NCBI GenBank assembly: GCA_025055115.1
Contig: JANWYJ010000039.1
Coordinates: forward strand, 1 to 64,000
Origin: Gemmata sp.
Lineage (GTDB): Bacteria; Planctomycetota; Planctomycetia; Gemmatales; Gemmataceae
Length of the DNA stretch: 64,000 nucleotides
Direction of reading: 5' to 3'
How positions within the stretch are numbered: the first letter of the stretch is position 1; every line of letters starts with the position of its first letter. A program made the translations under genes and the position numbers. Shown here one piece after another: positions 55,894-64,000 of the stretch. Below the pieces are notes generated by a model. It did no database searches. It had not been told where the DNA came from and saw only the letters and a list, made by a program, of their open reading frames with translations.

Positions 55894-56190
55894 GCAGCTG
55901 CCGATCCCACCGTGTCCCCCCGAAACCACTCGTTACCGCACGCTCTCTGGCCGGAGAAGTTGTTAAGAATTGACAGTCGGGGTTTGCGGGGGCTATAGTT
56001 GAGTTGTGTCAAGTCTGTGAGCCGTGCGCTCGAGAGCCGGCCCGACAGGGACGTTATGATTCGATGACTACATAGCCCCGCGCGATGGGGTTATTCCGAT
56101 AGAGCGTTAAACGTCGCCCATGGTTTTCGGTATGGGATAAAGCCGTCAGCGGGAAATCTCGCGTCAGCCCGCCGAGGTATACAAAACGGA
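55894..56190. other. upstream region of the beta-helix kinase gene
   Basis: 297 bases with one convincing promoter (55970-55999), leaving a leader of about 185 bases before the kinase start. No gene is seen. Confidence 0.5.
55970..55999 (+). promoter_or_regulatory. sigma-70-like promoter of the kinase gene
   Basis: TTGACA (55970-55975), an 18-base spacer, then TATAGT (55994-55999). It is one of few close consensus matches in the window and lies about 185 bases before the kinase start. Confidence 0.5.
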
Positions 56191-59100
56191 ATGCCACGAG
56201 TGCCTGATTCCACCGGCTCATCCTCGGCCACCCCGCAACCGGGGGATCGACCTCCGTTGGACCACCGACCTCCTTCGACCGATGCCACTTCACCGCACCC
56301 TGGGCCCTCGGTCCATGAAGTGCCATCCTCCAAGAGCAAAGGCCATGGTCCGGATGCCACTTCACCGCATCCTGGGCCTTCGGTCCCTAGCTCTGCGACG
56401 ATACCTGCGGGTTCATTGGCGGCATCGGCAGCGGGGGAATCGGATGTAGCCCAATTTTTGGACGCGCCCGCGGCAAATACGGACGATGCCCCTACGGTCA
56501 TCACGCACGGTCAGGCGCTTTCCTCTTTCCCGCCCCAGGTGTCTTCTCCGGCCGGAAGCCCGACCGACCCAACGGCCATTGCCGGTCGGCGCCTGGGTCA
56601 TTTTGAGCTGCTGGAGACCATTGGTTCTGGTGGCATGGCGGCTGTTCTGAAAGCTCGCGACACGCAACTGGCCCGGATTGTGGCCTTGAAGATTTTGCCG
56701 CCGCTGGCCGCCCGCGACCCCGAATCGGTGACGCGCTTCAAACAAGAAGCCCGAGCCGCGGCCGCACTCGACCACGAAAACATCGCCCGGGTGTACTTCT
56801 GTGGGGAAGATCAAGGACTGCACTTCATCGCGTTCGAGTTTGTCGAGGGAACCAACCTTCGGCAGCTGATCGATCGTCACGGCGTGCTGCCGGCGGCCGA
56901 CTGTGTTCGCTATATGTTGCAAGTGGCCGCGGGGCTGAATCATGCGGCGGAACGGGGGGTCGTGCATCGCGACATCAAACCCGCCAACATCATCATCACC
57001 CCCGATGGACGGGCCAAAATCGTCGATATGGGCCTGGCTCGGCTCGACTCCGACGCGGCCAATGGCGGTGTGACCCAATCCGGCGTGACTTTGGGGACTT
57101 TCGATTACATTTCGCCCGAACAAGCCCTCGACCCCCGACAAACGGACGTTCGCAGCGACATTTATTCTCTGGGTTGTACTTTTTATCACGCTTTAACTGG
57201 CCGACCACCGGTACCTGAAGGCACCGCGGCCCGCAAACTCCGCGCCCATCAGTTCGAATCACCCTTGGACCCGCGCTTACTCAACCCCACCATCCCCGAC
57301 GAACTGGCGATTGTGCTGTCGCGGATGATGGCCAAACAACCTCACCAACGCTATCAAACACCGCGGGAATTGATTGCTCATCTGAAGGGCCTGGCAGAAC
57401 GTCTCCAGTTGGATTCCACCACCCTTTCGCAGGATGCCGCGATCCAAGCCGTACCCACCCAGCGCGAATTAGTGCCATCCACGCCCCGACTCCAGCCGTG
57501 GTGGCTTGTGGCGATTGGCTCGCTGGCTTTGGCCCTGGCTGCTTTCGCGATCGCAACAAGCCCTTCCCGCCCCGCCCCAGGATGGGTGCGTCAGGATGGT
57601 CTATCGCCACAAGGCGTGGATCCCCCCTTGCGGCGTGAAACCGAGCACTCTTTGGACCCAAGCCAACGCCCCCTCCCGGTGGCGGTTCAGGTGCGAACCG
57701 TCGCGGAATTGGTCCAACATCTCGAAGACCCCCACACGACCAAAATTGCTTTGGCGCCGGGTGAATATGACTTCACCCAACTGGATCGCCCGATTCGTTT
57801 CCAAGGCAAAAGTCTCGAACTCATCGGGGCACCCCTCAGCGCCACAGGCGGAGTAACCAAGCTGATCCTCGTGGCCGATGAGTCGCGCAGCAACGGCACA
57901 CTGGCTATCCAGGCTGATACCCTGATCCTGCGTAATATCTGGTTTCAATTCGTGCTGGACCCGAATTTGAACACGGACGACGTCGGCATGACCAGGCCGG
58001 TTGGGGTACGGGTGGAAGATTGCACGAAGGCCGAATTGTGGGATTGTGTCTTCACCAGCAGCGATGAACGTTTCACCGACCACGAACCACGAACCCTGAC
58101 GTTCAGTTCCCGGTCGGAGAGCTTCCCGTCGATCCACGTTCAACGCTGTGTTTTTGCGGTGAATTCGCCGGGGGCCACGGGCCTGACAGCGCCGGCGGGT
58201 TCTCGGATCACCATCACCGATAGTGGTTTTGCTCCGCATGTGGCCTGCGTTGGCGTGGAAAGCCCTGGCTGGGCAGAGTTGCTCAACCCCACAGAAATTC
58301 AGCTCGACCATTGCACATTCATGGTCGACCCCGGCGGATCGGTGATCGACATGGGGGCTTCCCCCCGTCTGACGCTGACTGCAGCCGACTGCCTGTTTGC
58401 AGCGGTCGATGGTCCTCGTCTTCGTTCGCCCATCGCCCGTTCGGAAGCCAACCGTCGGGGAGTGATGGTCCGGGTGCGGGCGGAGCGTCCGGAGGGTGTG
58501 CAATTTTGGGTTCCCAATGGTCGTTGCAACGGTTACTTCCGTGTCGATGCTCTGGGTACCACAAAAACCACCTGGAGCTTTGAATTGTGGAAGGCGGAAG
58601 CCCCTCCGGTCGACGACAAAGGCCGTGTGAAGCTCGATCAGAGGCCGTGGGCCGAAAGCGAACCGCTGGCGGTGGTCCGTTCCACTAACCCGTGGAAAGC
58701 CTTCCGTCTGAAAGTCGATGACGACGCTGAGCCGGGCATCTTTACCACGGAGTACACCAAAGACGCCAAACAACGCGCCGTTCCGCTGGGGGCCGCTTTC
58801 CACCAGGCCGACAATGTGCGTCGGGCCTACAAAGATTTGCCGATGGCCTGGGGTTCATTCCGGCCACGCACCGCAGAACCGCGCAAAATCTGGTGGCCGA
58901 CAGCGACCCCCGCCGATCTGGCGCCTGGAGTTTCCAACGATCTGGCGACGTTGCTGAAATCTGTGCGCCCTGACGAAACTATCTACATTCGCCACACCGG
59001 GGAACTGGAAATCGATACCATCGAGATCAAATCCCCCACCCGGCCCGGCGAAGGCGAGTTGCGCGTGAAATTCGCGCCGGATACCGATTGCCAACCGGTG

Positions 59101-60096
59101 CTGGTTATTCAAGCCGACAACGATCGCGACCAAAGTTTATTCAAACTCAAAGGGGGAGAAATCACCTTCGACCGCCTCCATTTCCGGTTGAAGCCCAACC
59201 GCCCCCGCGATGAACAAACGCTGGCTGTGGTCAGCATCATTGGTGGCAAAAGCTGCACCTTCAACCACTGTGTCTTTACGCTGTCGGGTGAAGACGATTC
59301 CCACGCGGCTGCGGTGCACCTGCCCGATGCCGATCGGATCATGGCCATGGATTCCCCAGTACGGCCCGTACCGAAGGTGGTTTTCAACCATTGCCTGCTG
59401 CGGGGCAAAGGCCGCGCGGTGTGGGTCGATCAGGTCAGTCGTCCGGTGGAAGTGGCCCTGAATCACACACTCACCGCCCTTGAAGATGCGGTCTTCTATG
59501 TTCACGCGGGGGGAAAAGTCGTCGGCAGCGGCACAAGCAGCCTGAAGCTTACCCGGGTCACTGCCCTCACGGGCGGCCCGATTCTCGAAATGCACGGCAG
59601 TAAGTCATCGGAGGCTATGCGGCCCGGGGGCTTACTGAAGGTTGAAGTTGAAACGGCAGAATGCTTGTTTGTGGCGGTGCCGAATGCCGGTCGCCCGCTG
59701 GTCGAATTGGATGGCGTTGACCCAGCTGAGGTGAAGTCCGTGTTCAGTTGGCGAGCACTTAAAGCTAACCGCTATGCCAATTATGAAACCAGTGCCGTTC
59801 TGGCCGTGATCCGCCCTTCCGGCGAAGGTTTCCCCAAAGAATGGACGCGAACCGCCTGGATCGACAATGTCGCCGAACCCCCCCCGGATGCGGATAAACG
59901 CTTCGGGGAAATCCGCTTCACCACCCCGCTGCCGACCCTCAAAGAACTCGTCGGCTTTCAACCGCATCAGCTGACGATTCAAATGGCCGAGTTCCTAGAT
60001 TGGAACGAAGATCAGCGACTCGATGTGGGCGCTGATCCCAAGGGCTTCCAAGCACTCCCACTCCATCCCGACGAGGCTTCACCCGAAGAGCCTTGA
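56191..60096 (+). CDS. large Ser/Thr protein kinase with beta-helix-like outer domain
   Basis: 1301 residues. An N-terminal low-complexity Pro/Ser region (1-130) holds the duplicated DATSPHPGPSV. The kinase domain starts near 133: LGHFELLETIGSGGMA, the ALK lysine near 166, HRDIKPAN near 258-265. The metal motif reads VDMGLAR instead of DFG, and SPEQA follows. A TM lies near 434-455. About 840 outer residues follow with repeated strand-turn patterns and His/Cys turns (VRVEDCTKAELWDCVF, LTAADCLF), like a right-handed parallel beta-helix (pectate-lyase-like), in two halves. Possibly senses a polysaccharide. The start is uncertain; no strong ribosome site. Confidence 0.87.
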   Translation: MPRVPDSTGSSSATPQPGDRPPLDHRPPSTDATSPHPGPSVHEVPSSKSKGHGPDATSPHPGPSVPSSATIPAGSLAASAAGESDVAQFLDAPAANTDDAPTVITHGQALSSFPPQVSSPAGSPTDPTAIAGRRLGHFELLETIGSGGMAAVLKARDTQLARIVALKILPPLAARDPESVTRFKQEARAAAALDHENIARVYFCGEDQGLHFIAFEFVEGTNLRQLIDRHGVLPAADCVRYMLQVAAGLNHAAERGVVHRDIKPANIIITPDGRAKIVDMGLARLDSDAANGGVTQSGVTLGTFDYISPEQALDPRQTDVRSDIYSLGCTFYHALTGRPPVPEGTAARKLRAHQFESPLDPRLLNPTIPDELAIVLSRMMAKQPHQRYQTPRELIAHLKGLAERLQLDSTTLSQDAAIQAVPTQRELVPSTPRLQPWWLVAIGSLALALAAFAIATSPSRPAPGWVRQDGLSPQGVDPPLRRETEHSLDPSQRPLPVAVQVRTVAELVQHLEDPHTTKIALAPGEYDFTQLDRPIRFQGKSLELIGAPLSATGGVTKLILVADESRSNGTLAIQADTLILRNIWFQFVLDPNLNTDDVGMTRPVGVRVEDCTKAELWDCVFTSSDERFTDHEPRTLTFSSRSESFPSIHVQRCVFAVNSPGATGLTAPAGSRITITDSGFAPHVACVGVESPGWAELLNPTEIQLDHCTFMVDPGGSVIDMGASPRLTLTAADCLFAAVDGPRLRSPIARSEANRRGVMVRVRAERPEGVQFWVPNGRCNGYFRVDALGTTKTTWSFELWKAEAPPVDDKGRVKLDQRPWAESEPLAVVRSTNPWKAFRLKVDDDAEPGIFTTEYTKDAKQRAVPLGAAFHQADNVRRAYKDLPMAWGSFRPRTAEPRKIWWPTATPADLAPGVSNDLATLLKSVRPDETIYIRHTGELEIDTIEIKSPTRPGEGELRVKFAPDTDCQPVLVIQADNDRDQSLFKLKGGEITFDRLHFRLKPNRPRDEQTLAVVSIIGGKSCTFNHCVFTLSGEDDSHAAAVHLPDADRIMAMDSPVRPVPKVVFNHCLLRGKGRAVWVDQVSRPVEVALNHTLTALEDAVFYVHAGGKVVGSGTSSLKLTRVTALTGGPILEMHGSKSSEAMRPGGLLKVEVETAECLFVAVPNAGRPLVELDGVDPAEVKSVFSWRALKANRYANYETSAVLAVIRPSGEGFPKEWTRTAWIDNVAEPPPDADKRFGEIRFTTPLPTLKELVGFQPHQLTIQMAEFLDWNEDQRLDVGADPKGFQALPLHPDEASPEEP
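56281..56386. repeat. in-frame direct repeat, 34 nt, offset 72
   Basis: Copies at 56281-56314 and 56353-56386 (core ATGCCACTTCACCGCA) match with two differences. They lie inside the N-terminal low-complexity part of the kinase, 24 codons apart. Confidence 0.88.
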
Positions 60097-60112
60097 TCCG
60101 AAGAGCCTTGAT
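60083..60112. repeat. perfect tandem repeat, 2 x 15 nt, spanning a stop codon
   Basis: CCGAAGAGCCTTGAT at 60083-60097 and 60098-60112; the first copy includes the TGA of the kinase gene. Confidence 0.93.
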
Positions 60113-60180
60113 CGCTGCGCGCAAGTGCCATCACGGGTGACCAGAGGTTGCCCACGAATGTCACACCATCCATGAGACGG

Positions 60181-60204
60181 CCCCGGGGACCTCCAACCCC
60201 GGGG
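60181..60204. terminator. GC-rich hairpin between convergent genes
   Basis: CCCCGGGG (60181-60188) and a second CCCCGGGG (60197-60204) can pair with each other around eight bases. It sits between the kinase stop (60096) and the stop of the small basic gene (60234, minus). There is no T-tract on either side, so it is only a candidate. Confidence 0.4.
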
Positions 60205-60233
60205 ACACCGCCGGCTGGGTGAAGGTCCGTCAG

Positions 60234-60413
60234 TTACTTCTTCTTGGTGGTATTTTTCTTGGTGCTTTTTTTGGCAGTCGCTTTGGCTGTCGATTTCTTA
60301 GCGGGGGTTTTCGCCGCGGACTTTTTGGAAGTGTTGTCTTTCTTACCGAAGATGGCGTCGTATCCGGCCCCAAACTTTTCGTCTTCTGCCATACCCACGC
60401 GCACGATACTCAT
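60234..60413 (-). CDS. 59-residue lysine-rich histone-H1-like small protein
   Basis: 59 residues. GGAGG six bases before ATG 60413 supports it, and the stop is TAA at 60234-60236. Residues 1-23 are a conserved-looking head (MSIVRVGMAEDEKFGAGYDA then IFG). The rest (25-59) is a basic tail of repeated Lys-Lys, Ala-Lys and Ser/Thr (KKSAAKTPAKK, KATAKKSTKK), as in histone H1 tails and bacterial nucleoid proteins. I infer DNA or RNA binding. The short head is not a histone fold. Neighbours are convergent and unrelated. Codon usage is normal. Confidence 0.82.
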   Translation of the reverse strand: MSIVRVGMAEDEKFGAGYDAIFGKKDNTSKKSAAKTPAKKSTAKATAKKSTKKNTTKKK

Positions 60414-60496
60414 AGGTTGCCTCCACAGGATGTTAAGGTGAATGGGAGTTCTTTGGATAGTGTAGCTTGTTTATCGGCTGTTGTGGAGCGGGGTCT

Positions 60497-61669
60497 TCAC
60501 AGTTCCGGGCACGCCAGACGCAAGAGGATTTCGGCCGCCGGTGCCAGTTGCGCTAGGGCGATCCATTCATCCTTTGTGTGGGCTTGAGCAATGTCGCCAG
60601 GGCCAAAAATGAGCGCTGGTATGCCCGCCGCGGCGACCGATGCCGCATCGGTACCAAAGGGAACTGCCACAACGGCATGTGAACCGACCACAGCATCAAT
60701 CGCTCGGCCCAGACGGGGGACCCAAGCGGCCGAGAGTTCGGGAGACAGAGGGAGACAACCAGCGGCACTGCGCTTCAGTTCGAAGGGAAAAGTCACATCG
60801 GGTTGGGCCTTCAAGAAGGCCTCCAATTCCGCGGCGGCAGTGACAATCGTTTCCCCCGGCACAAGACGGCGATCGATATCAACGCGGCAATAATCCGGTA
60901 CAGTGTTGGGTGAAATGCCACCATCAATACAACCGACGGAAATCGTCGGATAGCCGACGACCGCATCCGCAGGCCGTTCGTGGAGCTTGTGGGAATAGTC
61001 TTCAATGGCGCGGATGAGGCGGGCCATGCGATAGATCGCATTGACACCCGCCTCCGGTTGGGAGGCATGGCACGCGCGCCCCGTCGTTTGAAGAACCCAG
61101 CGGGCTACCCCCTTGTGGGCATTGACGATGTTGAGGTTTGTTGGCTCCGCCACGATGGCACAATCGGCCCGCAGTCCGGATTTCATAAGTTCTTGAATAC
61201 CCAGCCCACTGTGCTCTTCATCCACCGTGAAGGCCAATGTCACTTGGGCACTGCCGGAAGGTCGCTCGGTGACAAGCCGGGCGAAGGCCGTTAGCATCAC
61301 AGCGATACCGGCTTTGACGTCGCAGGCTCCCCGCCCCCAAAGGCGGCCGTTTTCGATCGCCGCCCCGAAGGGAGCAATGGTCATCCCATCCACCGGCACG
61401 GTGTCTTGGTGGGCTTCCCACAGCAGATGATAGGGGGGCGGTGTGGGGGGGATGTAGGTGGCGATGATGTTGTCGCGTCCAGCGGCTACGGGCTGTCGAT
61501 AGTACGGGCAGCCCAATTCCCGGAATCGTTCTTCGAGAAACGCGGTCACCCGTGTTTCATAGGTGATGGCGGGGTCAAGGTCCGTTCGGCCCATCGGGTT
61601 CACCGACGGTAACTGAACCAATCGGGCCAGCAGTTCGGGCAGTGGCAACATAAGACGCATTTTAGCCAC
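60497..61669 (-). CDS. M20 family metallopeptidase/deacylase (ArgE/DapE type)
   Basis: 390 residues as drawn; two further ATGs within seven codons are possible starts. The zinc ligands are in EAHQDTVP (His), GACDVKAG (bridging Asp), DEEHSG (Glu-Glu) and the late AHTKDEW (His). A dimerisation domain lies in the middle (about 175-290). These di-zinc enzymes release acyl or peptide groups, such as N-acetylornithine, succinyl-diaminopimelate or aminoacyl dipeptides. No arginine or lysine gene adjacent, so the substrate is open. Divergent from sucC by about 105 bases. Confidence 0.9.
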   Translation of the reverse strand: MAKMRLMLPLPELLARLVQLPSVNPMGRTDLDPAITYETRVTAFLEERFRELGCPYYRQPVAAGRDNIIATYIPPTPPPYHLLWEAHQDTVPVDGMTIAPFGAAIENGRLWGRGACDVKAGIAVMLTAFARLVTERPSGSAQVTLAFTVDEEHSGLGIQELMKSGLRADCAIVAEPTNLNIVNAHKGVARWVLQTTGRACHASQPEAGVNAIYRMARLIRAIEDYSHKLHERPADAVVGYPTISVGCIDGGISPNTVPDYCRVDIDRRLVPGETIVTAAAELEAFLKAQPDVTFPFELKRSAAGCLPLSPELSAAWVPRLGRAIDAVVGSHAVVAVPFGTDAASVAAAGIPALIFGPGDIAQAHTKDEWIALAQLAPAAEILLRLACPEL

Positions 61670-61774
61670 GGGCTGCCAGAAAAAGTGCGATAATCTCGCT
61701 GGCCAAGCTCGCGGCCCCCTTTCGGTGCTTCGTGGTGCCTCCTATAACGTCCTCACCGACGTTCAGGAGCCGCC

Positions 61775-62986
61775 ATGAAAGTCCATGAATATCAAGCGAA
61801 AGAATTGCTCGCCGCCGCAGGGGCCCCGATTCCTCGGCATATCGTGTGCAAAACAGTGCAGGACGTGGCAACGGCGTTTGATCAACTGGCGGAGGGCCGC
61901 GGCGTGATGGTGAAAGCCCAAATCCACGCCGGTGGACGGGGGGCCGGCCAGCTCGTCGGTTATCCAGAAAAGCTGGGCGGGGTGAAATTTTGCGCCACCC
62001 AAGAGAAGGCCCGGGCCGTGGCCGAAGCCATGCTGCAGCATCCCCTCAAGACCCTCCAAACCGGCCCTCAGGGGCAACCCGTCCGCACCCTCTTGGTGCA
62101 AGCCGATGCCGAACCCGCGCAGGAATTCTATGTCGCGGTTGTCTTTGATCGTTCCCAGGGCGTGCCACTGCTGATGGCCTCCGCTGCCGGCGGCATGGAC
62201 ATTGAAAAAGTGGCTCATGAGACCCCGGAGAAGATTCTCAAGGTCCCTTTCGCCCCGGAAACCGGGCTACTTCCCTTCCAAGCCCGGCGGATGGCGTATG
62301 AACTGGGGTTTACGCCCGAGCAAGCCCCGGTCGCGGAAAAAATCATGCTCGCCTTGGCCCAAGTTTACCTCCAAAAAGACGCCACCCTGGCCGAGGTGAA
62401 CCCCCTGGCCGTGACCAAAACCGGCGCGGTGGTCGTTTTGGACGCCAAAATCGATTTTGACGACAACGCCCTGTTCCGCCACCCCGACATCGCGGCACTG
62501 CGCGATGAAGGAGAAGAAAACCCCGCTGAGGTGCGCGCCGCCAAGGCCCACCTCAACTTCATCCAACTCGATGGAACGATTGGCTGCTTGGTCAATGGTG
62601 CCGGGCTAGCGATGGCGACAATGGACATCATCAACTATCACGGCCAAGCGAAAGGCGTAGGGCCGGCCAACTTCCTGGATGTCGGCGGCAGTGTCACCCC
62701 CCAAGGAGCCGTGGAAGCCTTCCGCATCATCCTTTCGGACCCCAAAGTCAAAGGCATCCTCGTCAATGTCTTCGGCGGTATTGCCAGCTGCGCGACGATC
62801 GCCGAAGCCCTGGTGAAAGCCGGCAAGGAAGTCGGTTTCCGCGTTCCGGTGGTGGTGCGCTTGGAAGGGAATGAAGTGGAGAAGGCCCGGGCCATTTTGG
62901 CTGCTGCCGCCGCTGATCTGCCCACGCTGAAAAGTGCCCCGGACCTGACCAGCGCTGCGAAGATGATTGTCGAACTGAGCCAGTAA
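61775..62986 (+). CDS. sucC: succinyl-CoA synthetase beta subunit
   Basis: 403 residues, ATG 61775, AGGAG six bases upstream. ATP-grasp domain (1-240) begins MKVHEYQAKELLAAAGAPIPR; the CoA-ligase-like domain has GCLVNGAGLAMATMD and VNVFGGIASCATIAE. It makes succinyl-CoA from succinate with nucleotide use, in the TCA cycle. The alpha-subunit gene sucD, usually next, is not in the remaining 1 kb: the next gene is a lipoprotein. Confidence 0.97.
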   Translation: MKVHEYQAKELLAAAGAPIPRHIVCKTVQDVATAFDQLAEGRGVMVKAQIHAGGRGAGQLVGYPEKLGGVKFCATQEKARAVAEAMLQHPLKTLQTGPQGQPVRTLLVQADAEPAQEFYVAVVFDRSQGVPLLMASAAGGMDIEKVAHETPEKILKVPFAPETGLLPFQARRMAYELGFTPEQAPVAEKIMLALAQVYLQKDATLAEVNPLAVTKTGAVVVLDAKIDFDDNALFRHPDIAALRDEGEENPAEVRAAKAHLNFIQLDGTIGCLVNGAGLAMATMDIINYHGQAKGVGPANFLDVGGSVTPQGAVEAFRIILSDPKVKGILVNVFGGIASCATIAEALVKAGKEVGFRVPVVVRLEGNEVEKARAILAAAAADLPTLKSAPDLTSAAKMIVELSQ

Positions 62987-63035
62987 TCCGCAACAACCGT
63001 CTCGGTGGGCGGCGACGTCCCGGAAAGGAACCCAT

Positions 63036-64000
63036 ATGCCACAGTTATTGGTTGTTCGGTTGGTCGCGGTGGGGTTATTGGCGACGGCCGCGGGGTTGGT
63101 GGCTTTGTCAGGTTGTGGCAAGCCAACGCCACGCTCCACTACCAACCCAGATACTCCCAACCCTTCTGAAACTCCCACTACGAAACCCACCAGCAACGAC
63201 TCGCCCCAACCCTCGCCACCAACCACTCTCCGTCCGGTGGAGCCGTCGGCCAGCGAGGCGCAAACGGCCTTCCTCCGCGATCTGATCGGCGGCCAAGCCG
63301 ACGCGACGCGACTCTCTCAGGGCTTTGTGAGGGTTGTCGGCAAACCCCTCGTCTTTCCGGACGACAAGAAGCTGGGCTACAGCCCCAGTAATGCCACCAG
63401 TTGGCTGAAGGCAGTTGGTGAAGGGCTGACCTTGGGGGCCGAACTCCAGCGCCAGCAAGCAGGTGATGTCGTCTTCTTCCGTGGTTCCGTCAGCGGTCCC
63501 CGCTTCGGCAAAGAGCCTGGCACCACCGGGGGTTATTCCCTGCGCATGGTGCGGGAACAGGGCACCTGGAAAGTCGATTGGCTATCGCTGTCCTCCGCAG
63601 AAATGCCCCCTCGGCCGGCCGCGACCACGCCGGTGCAGGCCGCACAAGATTTTGTCGTAACCGCTTTTTTGGAAACCGTTTGCGATCTCCACGGCCTGAC
63701 GCGCCAACAACGGGCCCCTCTGATTGCCGCAACCTTGGCCCCAGAATTGCGCACCCAATGGGCGCCCCCCTTCGAACAAGACCTCAAAGATGGCTACGAC
63801 TACAACCCCGGCAAAATCGGACTGGAAGCGGTGAAAATCGGCGGCGGAACCTCCACTTTCACTTTCACGCGCAGTGGTGATGCACCCGAGTTCCACGCGG
63901 AATTGACCAAACCCGCTGGCAAAAAGAACTACCTTATCAAACTCACCCCGGGAAATAGCCCGATGGAGTGGCGGGTGCGTGACGTTTCGGAAGTAACCTC
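63036..64000 (+). CDS. lipoprotein with repeated beta-rich domain (cut by right edge)
   Basis: 321 codons are visible from ATG 63036 and the frame stays open at the window end. GGAAAGGAA lies just upstream. Signal: VGLLATAAGLVALSGC, with lipidated Cys27. A Pro/Ser/Thr-rich linker (28-70) precedes two similar domains: QTAFLRDLIGGQADATRLS (about 75 on) and AAQDFVVTAFLETVCDL (about 205 on). I do not recognise the family. It follows sucC by 49 bases, possibly cotranscribed. Confidence 0.75.
   Translation, partial: MPQLLVVRLVAVGLLATAAGLVALSGCGKPTPRSTTNPDTPNPSETPTTKPTSNDSPQPSPPTTLRPVEPSASEAQTAFLRDLIGGQADATRLSQGFVRVVGKPLVFPDDKKLGYSPSNATSWLKAVGEGLTLGAELQRQQAGDVVFFRGSVSGPRFGKEPGTTGGYSLRMVREQGTWKVDWLSLSSAEMPPRPAATTPVQAAQDFVVTAFLETVCDLHGLTRQQRAPLIAATLAPELRTQWAPPFEQDLKDGYDYNPGKIGLEAVKIGGGTSTFTFTRSGDAPEFHAELTKPAGKKNYLIKLTPGNSPMEWRVRDVSEVT

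Noticed and set aside
57601-58803. Open frame of 400 codons on the minus strand
   Set aside because: Antisense to the beta-helix kinase; no start signal or homology.

Overview
The window reads as chromosomal DNA of a planctomycete, probably of the Gemmata/Isosphaera side of the phylum. The main pointers are a DUF1559 protein with a prepilin-like N-terminus and a terminal H-x(n)-DG motif, ExbD proteins carrying cytoplasmic GYF-like domains, Hanks-type kinases with odd appendages, an extra EF-G paralogue, and two large Tat or membrane-anchored alkaline-phosphatase-superfamily proteins. The assignment is inferred from protein families only; no rRNA is present. Most genes are moderately GC-rich housekeeping or envelope genes. 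I see no transposase, phage gene or CRISPR array. One tRNA (His, GTG anticodon) is present.

Layout: 1-4.9 kb holds an aldose-1-epimerase-like gene cut by the left edge, an Ldh_2-type dehydrogenase, hisA and an EF-G-like GTPase. 5.1-7.4 kb is an ExbB-ExbD-ExbD proton-channel operon. 7.5-11.7 kb holds a CPBP membrane protease, a Ser/Thr kinase and an FHA protein. 12.2-19.4 kb holds pgi, divergent from a run of apgM, an FAD oxidoreductase, a polysaccharide deacetylase and a carbamoyltransferase. 19.3-23.1 kb (minus strand) holds a hemolysin-III-like protein, an RNA methyltransferase, a membrane protein and glyA. 23.1-25.0 kb is gene-poor, with an orphan ORF and tRNA-His. 25.3-28.4 kb holds an archaeal-type LOR/SDH enzyme and an NhaC-like antiporter. 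28.5-30.0 kb holds the DUF1559 protein and a lipoprotein. 30.6-40.4 kb (minus) is a compact cluster: arylsulfotransferase-like protein, two phosphodiesterase/phosphatase-like proteins, a ribbon-helix-helix protein, an Oxa1/EMC3-like membrane protein, a sulfotransferase, then a SulP permease. 41-46 kb holds a TreS-maltokinase fusion divergent from malQ. 46.2-51.6 kb is a TetR-controlled RND efflux operon with three operator-like palindromes. 52-56 kb holds a tiny membrane protein, a WD40 protein and nadE. 56-60 kb holds a giant kinase with a beta-helix-like outer domain. 60-64 kb holds a 59-residue lysine-rich protein, an M20 peptidase, sucC and a lipoprotein cut by the right edge.

The least explained signal is not a gene. 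Nearly every longer intergenic gap contains one or more pairs of short direct repeats (15-58 nt), either head-to-tail or with the second copy starting about 66-74 nt after the first. The repeat sequences differ from gap to gap. Some pairs duplicate the end of a gene including its stop codon. The best candidates for new biology among genes are the 30.6-40.4 kb sulfate/phosphate-ester cluster, the apgM-to-carbamoyltransferase run, and the small lysine-rich protein at 60.2-60.4 kb.
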